DNA of 64,000 nucleotides from Phaeocystidibacter sp965659415. GTDB lineage: Bacteria > Bacteroidota > Bacteroidia > Flavobacteriales > Schleiferiaceae. Below are positions 60,747-64,000 of this stretch, one piece after another. The position numbers and the translations under genes are program-made. The stretch is from assembly GCA_965659415.1 (NCBI GenBank), contig CBFHVA010000006.1:76547-140546 (forward strand). The letters run 5' to 3'. The notes under the pieces were generated by a model that saw nothing but the letters and a program-made list of their open reading frames with translations, was not told where the DNA came from and did not search any database. Position 1 is the stretch's first letter; each line of letters starts with the position of its first letter.

Positions 60747-61992
60747 CCTTGTTCTCCTATTTACTTTTCTTCAACTTAATGTAAGCGCGAGTTGGGTTCT
60801 CATACCCATGTCGGAGGAAGGTCAACGTGACCATCTAAAAGCCTATGGCATCGCCTATTGGGCACTCGATCAAGGCAGTGAGGTTCAATGGTTACTCAAT
60901 TTTCAAGGCGGGTCTTTTATGATCCCAGATTTTGAAAGCCTCTCCTATGAATGTACTATCCGAGGTGTGAGCTTCGAAACCATATCAGACAACGATGCCG
61001 ACGTTATCCTCGCTCAGATAGCGAGTCCGTCCGTAAATATGGAGGCCGTCAAACTGGAAAAAGCTCCAAAAATCGCCGTCTATTCACCGGAGGGTAATCA
61101 GCCTTGGGATGATGCCGTAACACTTGTATTGACATATGCTGAAATTCCATACGACATTGTTTACGATGAAGAAGTTCTCAATGATGAACTGACCAAGTAC
61201 GATTGGCTTCACCTTCATCATGAAGATTTCACGGGTCAATATGGAAAGTTTTACGGGAATTTCCGTCTGGCAGCATGGTACATTGAGCAAAAGCAACAGA
61301 TGGAGGCCGAAGCCCAACGACTCGGTTTCAACAAAGTGAGCGAATTAAAACTGGCCGTTGCCACACGTATCAAAGAGTATGTTGTTGGAGGTGGCTTTTT
61401 ATTCGCTATGTGCTCAGCTACTGATAGTTATGATATTGCTTTAGCAGCTTCGGGAGTTGATATTTGCGAACCTATGTTTGATGGCGATCCATCGGACCCA
61501 GGGTACCAAAGTCAACTGGACTTTGACCGGACATTAGCCTTCGAAGATTTTCGATTGAGTCAAAATCCGATGGAATACGAATTCTCGAACATCGACATGA
61601 CCAACAGTAGAGGAATTGATGCAGAAAACGATTTTTTTGTACTCTTTGATTACTCCGCAAAATGGGACGTGATTCCCTCAATGTTGTGTCAGAATCACAC
61701 GCGTGTGGTTCCCGGTTTCATGGGACAAACCACAGCATATCGTCGCGAATTAATCAAGCCTGATATTCTGATAATGGGCGAGAACCGTGAAGATAATGAG
61801 GCTCGATACATTCATGGAGAAATTGGTAGAGGCCAATTCACCTTTTATGGAGGTCATGACCCAGAAGATTACACGCACCGTGTTGGAGACCCACCTACTG
61901 AGTTGGCACTTCATCCCAATTCACCCGGCTATCGCTTGATCTTGAATAACATTCTTTTCCCGGCTGCACGAAAGCAGAAGCAGAAAACCTAG
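60736..61992 (+). CDS. Conserved exported protein (labelled asparagine synthetase B in relatives)
   Basis: 418 residues with a signal peptide (MRSSLVLLFTFLQLNVSAS). I recognise it as the Flavobacterial protein next to dnaB that is often called asparagine synthetase B. Here the N-terminus is an export signal, not the catalytic Cys2 of that enzyme, and no ATP-pyrophosphatase motif is seen, so the name does not fit. Blocks: SWVLIPMSEEGQRDHLKAYGIAYWALDQG, WLLNFQGGSFMIPD, FTGQYGKFYGNFRLAAWYIEQKQ, GGGFLFAMCSATDSYDIALA and RYIHGEIGRGQFTFYGGHDPEDY. The middle looks like a GATase-like fold, possibly. Role unknown; periplasmic. It overlaps dnaB by 11 nt and shares CTAG with the stop of the convergent porin gene. 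Confidence 0.8.
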   Translation: MRSSLVLLFTFLQLNVSASWVLIPMSEEGQRDHLKAYGIAYWALDQGSEVQWLLNFQGGSFMIPDFESLSYECTIRGVSFETISDNDADVILAQIASPSVNMEAVKLEKAPKIAVYSPEGNQPWDDAVTLVLTYAEIPYDIVYDEEVLNDELTKYDWLHLHHEDFTGQYGKFYGNFRLAAWYIEQKQQMEAEAQRLGFNKVSELKLAVATRIKEYVVGGGFLFAMCSATDSYDIALAASGVDICEPMFDGDPSDPGYQSQLDFDRTLAFEDFRLSQNPMEYEFSNIDMTNSRGIDAENDFFVLFDYSAKWDVIPSMLCQNHTRVVPGFMGQTTAYRRELIKPDILIMGENREDNEARYIHGEIGRGQFTFYGGHDPEDYTHRVGDPPTELALHPNSPGYRLILNNILFPAARKQKQKT

Positions 61993-63842
61993 TTGAAGAA
62001 TCTCCAGCGCAATCCTAAACGGATGGTTCGGTCGGCCATTGGGTAATACGGGGATGCATAATATGCCCGGTTGAAGAGTCCTTCCCCTACGTTCTCCCAC
62101 AATACATAGATATCAGCCGTTCCAATTCGGAATCCGCCAATGGCATTTACATAAAGGAAGTCGCCAATGGTTTTATCATCTTGTAGAATGAATACGCCTG
62201 TAACTGGGTTGTATCTGTTCGCTCGATAACCAGTGTAGAACATGCCTTCGAGTCCGGTGTAAGCCTTTAGTGCACCGTTGAAAATGGACCACTCTCCGAA
62301 TAACCCTGAACGATTTACGAACGTTGGCAGACGCAAAATATCGGCAGAGCCAGATGTAAGCTGTAAAGTGCCACGGGTAGTAGCCGTAAGCCATGACGCC
62401 AGCGGGATTTGCAATTCGAGCTCAGCATGGATGAGTTGCATAGCTCCCGTGATCTGCTCTGGCAATCCATTTTGGTCATAGTAAATTGGTCGATTCCAAT
62501 TTTGGAAATTCAAATCGAAGCGAGCGTATCGGTCAAAACTTAACTGCCCGCCGATTTTTTGATAGTAAGTGGATGAGAAATCACGTTGCCAGATAAAGTC
62601 ATTGGCATACCATTCTTCGGACTGTAAGGAAGGAGCTTGTTGTTGAAAGCGTGCATATCCTTTGAAATCAAATCGGCTGATGTCAAATCGCACTTCTCCG
62701 AGTATATCGAAGGCACCTATTTGTGTGCCAGCAATAAAGTACTTACCCTTGGTAATCCAAGCGTATTTTTCATCCTCTCCTCGAAGTTCGGCAGACAAAT
62801 AGAGGGCTGTTTCAGATCGTAGGAAGTAGTCATTGGCCAACTGACCGTATCGGTATCCTACTCCTGCTTTCGCATACGTGAAAGCGCGGTAGCCGGACTT
62901 AAACACCAAGCCGACTTCTTGATTCGTAACCACGGTTAGTGCGCTGTCATTCGTAAAAGTAGAATCGATAAAATTATTGCCGAGGACGGAATCGGTGGAC
63001 CTGAAGATTCGTTCGCTTCGATTGAAATCCGATGAATGATAAAGTCCTATCCCTTTAGGAGCTGTTGAATCAGCGAAGGGTAAATACTCCTGTTCAAAAG
63101 AAAAATCAAACTGTCGTGCCTCGAAGAAACTATTGTAGAATCTCACATTGACCAGCTCCCTGTCGGTGATTAAGGAATCTGGATTACTAAATCCCGCCTC
63201 GTTGGTAATCCCACCACTTTCTCTACCGGTATTGTTATTCCAAGTCAAGCCACCTTGAATGGCATATCTATTATTATGAGTGCGATAATGGCTCGTGCTT
63301 TGAACCCGGTCATATAGGTTGTCCTGACTAAAGTAATCGCCTCTTGCAGCGGCTCTTTCATAGTCAAAAAAGATATTAAACCGCTCATGAACATTGGCTG
63401 TCAAGTATCCACCAAAGAGTTGTCCGGTTTGGTATCCACTCAAATAACGCACACCGGATAGCGGTGCTTTCACATCATAGAAACGAAGATCTCTGGCCGA
63501 ATTCCAACCTTTGTAGTACGATTCAAAACCTGAGCGAGTTCCGATTTCGTTGTCGTTTTGGTGAACGAGATACACGAGCGGTGTTGCGATATTAGCCATG
63601 CCGAGCTGACCATAAATATCTCGTGTCCACTCGTTGAGTGTCCAGTGACTACCAACCGCTATAGTGCTATCGATTGGGCTGAACTCAAGATCGTTCCAAT
63701 ACTTTGCAGTTAACGCGGAATATGCCTTATAGGTCGAGTCTTGTGGCGACAGTGCGGTGGTGTCGCTATATGCAGAATCTACCTGTCCGAATACGGGTAT
63801 AGATAGGACACAAAATGCGATATAGAGTAACCCGTTTTTCAC
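61989..63842 (-). CDS. Putative porin (large outer-membrane beta barrel)
   Basis: 617 residues with a signal peptide (KNGLLYIAFCVLSIPVFGQ) and many alternating beta strands, such as FYNSFFEARQFDFSFEQEYLPF, VGLVFKSGYRAFTYAKAGVGYRYGQLANDYFLRSETALYLSAELRG, and a C-terminal DRTIRLGLRWRFFN ending in an aromatic residue as outer-membrane barrels do. It fits the Bacteroidetes putative porin family; the substrate is unknown. The start is GTG at 63842, matched by a near-consensus -7 box TATATTCG (63855-63848) ending 5 nt upstream. Confidence 0.83.
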   Translation of the reverse strand: MKNGLLYIAFCVLSIPVFGQVDSAYSDTTALSPQDSTYKAYSALTAKYWNDLEFSPIDSTIAVGSHWTLNEWTRDIYGQLGMANIATPLVYLVHQNDNEIGTRSGFESYYKGWNSARDLRFYDVKAPLSGVRYLSGYQTGQLFGGYLTANVHERFNIFFDYERAAARGDYFSQDNLYDRVQSTSHYRTHNNRYAIQGGLTWNNNTGRESGGITNEAGFSNPDSLITDRELVNVRFYNSFFEARQFDFSFEQEYLPFADSTAPKGIGLYHSSDFNRSERIFRSTDSVLGNNFIDSTFTNDSALTVVTNQEVGLVFKSGYRAFTYAKAGVGYRYGQLANDYFLRSETALYLSAELRGEDEKYAWITKGKYFIAGTQIGAFDILGEVRFDISRFDFKGYARFQQQAPSLQSEEWYANDFIWQRDFSSTYYQKIGGQLSFDRYARFDLNFQNWNRPIYYDQNGLPEQITGAMQLIHAELELQIPLASWLTATTRGTLQLTSGSADILRLPTFVNRSGLFGEWSIFNGALKAYTGLEGMFYTGYRANRYNPVTGVFILQDDKTIGDFLYVNAIGGFRIGTADIYVLWENVGEGLFNRAYYASPYYPMADRTIRLGLRWRFFN

Positions 63843-63847
63843 GGAGT

Positions 63848-63855
63848 CGAATATA
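63848..63855 (-). promoter_or_regulatory. Near-match -7 box of the porin gene
   Basis: Minus-strand TATATTCG differs from TAnnTTTG in one base (as does the ddl box), and ends 5 nt before the GTG start. Confidence 0.35.
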
Positions 63856-63929
63856 CAATTAATGGACTGATAAGGACAGAAACGGGATAGTCGGTATTAC
63901 CTTATATAGGTACTGTTAAAAACAAAAAA

Positions 63930-63955
63930 GCCTCGCCAGTAAAGACTGACGAGGC
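63930..63955 (-). terminator. rRNA operon terminator
   Basis: Stem GCCTCGCCAGT (63930-63940) with ACTGACGAGGC (63945-63955) and loop AAAG; on the minus strand the one mismatch is a G-U pair. It is followed by a T-rich run on that strand (63919-63929), 9 nt after the 5S end. Confidence 0.93.
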
Positions 63956-63963
63956 AAGAAGGA

Positions 63964-64000
63964 TGGCGACGACCTACTCTCCCGGGGCGAACCCAGTACC
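63964..64000 (-). rRNA. rrf: 5S ribosomal RNA, 3' end only
   Basis: On the minus strand the sequence contains GGTTCGCCCCGGGAGAGTAG then GTCGTCGCC, the conserved 3' third of bacterial 5S rRNA. The gene runs out of the window at 64000; the exact mature 3' end is uncertain by a few bases. The rRNA operon lies to the right and is read leftwards. Confidence 0.9.

Noticed and set aside
1..64000. CRISPR array, prophage, transposon, tRNA cluster or defence island.
   Set aside because: No regular repeat-spacer pattern, integrase, transposase, phage structural gene or tRNA fold was seen; the gene content is ordinary chromosomal.

Overview
The window is about 64 kb of a Bacteroidota chromosome, most likely from the order Flavobacteriales. 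The evidence is a type IX secretion protein (PorQ-like), a secreted protein with a type IX C-terminal sorting domain, gliding-motility GldF and GldG modules, the Bacteroidetes-type GlmU paralogue, an L31 type B protein, and at least 19 upstream matches to the Bacteroidetes -7 promoter element TAnnTTTG. Several gene orders (porQ-cmk; luxC-like/ferredoxin/serC/serA/DUF1015/yggS; biotin ligase/rsfS/ftsH/LUD/cdsA/psd; phoH-purC; accA/dnaB) are ones I recall from Flavobacteriia. The genus cannot be set from this stretch.

Layout. 1-4973: the end of a papain-like protease, a VTT-type membrane protein, pheT and a histone-deacetylase-family gene. 5091-10876: purL (minus), a lipoprotein amidohydrolase and an acyl-CoA synthetase. 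10959-15753: a minus-strand group with a di-haem peroxidase, rluD-like, a T9SS cargo protein and a PASTA protein, opposite ddl and coaD. 17289-24880: nudix/pyrE, an SRPBCC protein, biotin ligase, rsfS, ftsH, a LUD protein, cdsA, psd and an acyl-CoA-binding protein. 24884-30908 (minus): cmk, porQ-like, lon, glmU-like and rpmE. 31060-41697: a beta-helix lipoprotein, a LuxC-like reductase, ferredoxin, serC, serA, DUF1015, yggS and an exonuclease/GIY-YIG fusion. 41694-50738: an outer-membrane protein, purC and phoH, then SAM hydrolase, ABM, a gldF-gldG fusion, DUF4340, dnaN and a phosphoesterase. 50739-51398 is the only long non-coding stretch and carries two copies of a GC-rich 54-bp palindromic element. 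51399-63842: pruA, rsmG, a GT2 glycosyltransferase, tgt, lptG-like, a DMT transporter, accA, dnaB, a secreted protein and a putative porin. The right edge holds the 3' end of a 5S rRNA gene and its terminator, so an rRNA operon enters from the right on the minus strand.

Most of the window is chromosomal housekeeping: translation (pheT, tgt, rsmG, rpmE, rsfS, rluD), replication (dnaN, dnaB), purine and pyrimidine synthesis (purL, purC, pyrE, cmk), serine synthesis, phospholipid and fatty-acid metabolism (cdsA, psd, accA, acyl-CoA ligase, acyl-CoA-binding protein), proteostasis (ftsH, lon) and envelope or secretion functions. I see no prophage, integrase, transposase, CRISPR array, tRNA or defence island.

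The less ordinary signals are in the regulatory layer. At several genes (tgt and its divergent glycosyltransferase, pyrE, the exonuclease fusion, and perhaps the porin) the TAnnTTTG box ends only 4-5 nt before the start codon, which predicts leaderless mRNAs. The luxC-like/ferredoxin pair has two opposed -7 boxes 2 bp apart in a near-palindrome. Other points are the REP-like pair in the long spacer, the GldF-GldG fusion, and a Tgt protein without its three zinc cysteines. I found no clear undescribed multi-gene system.
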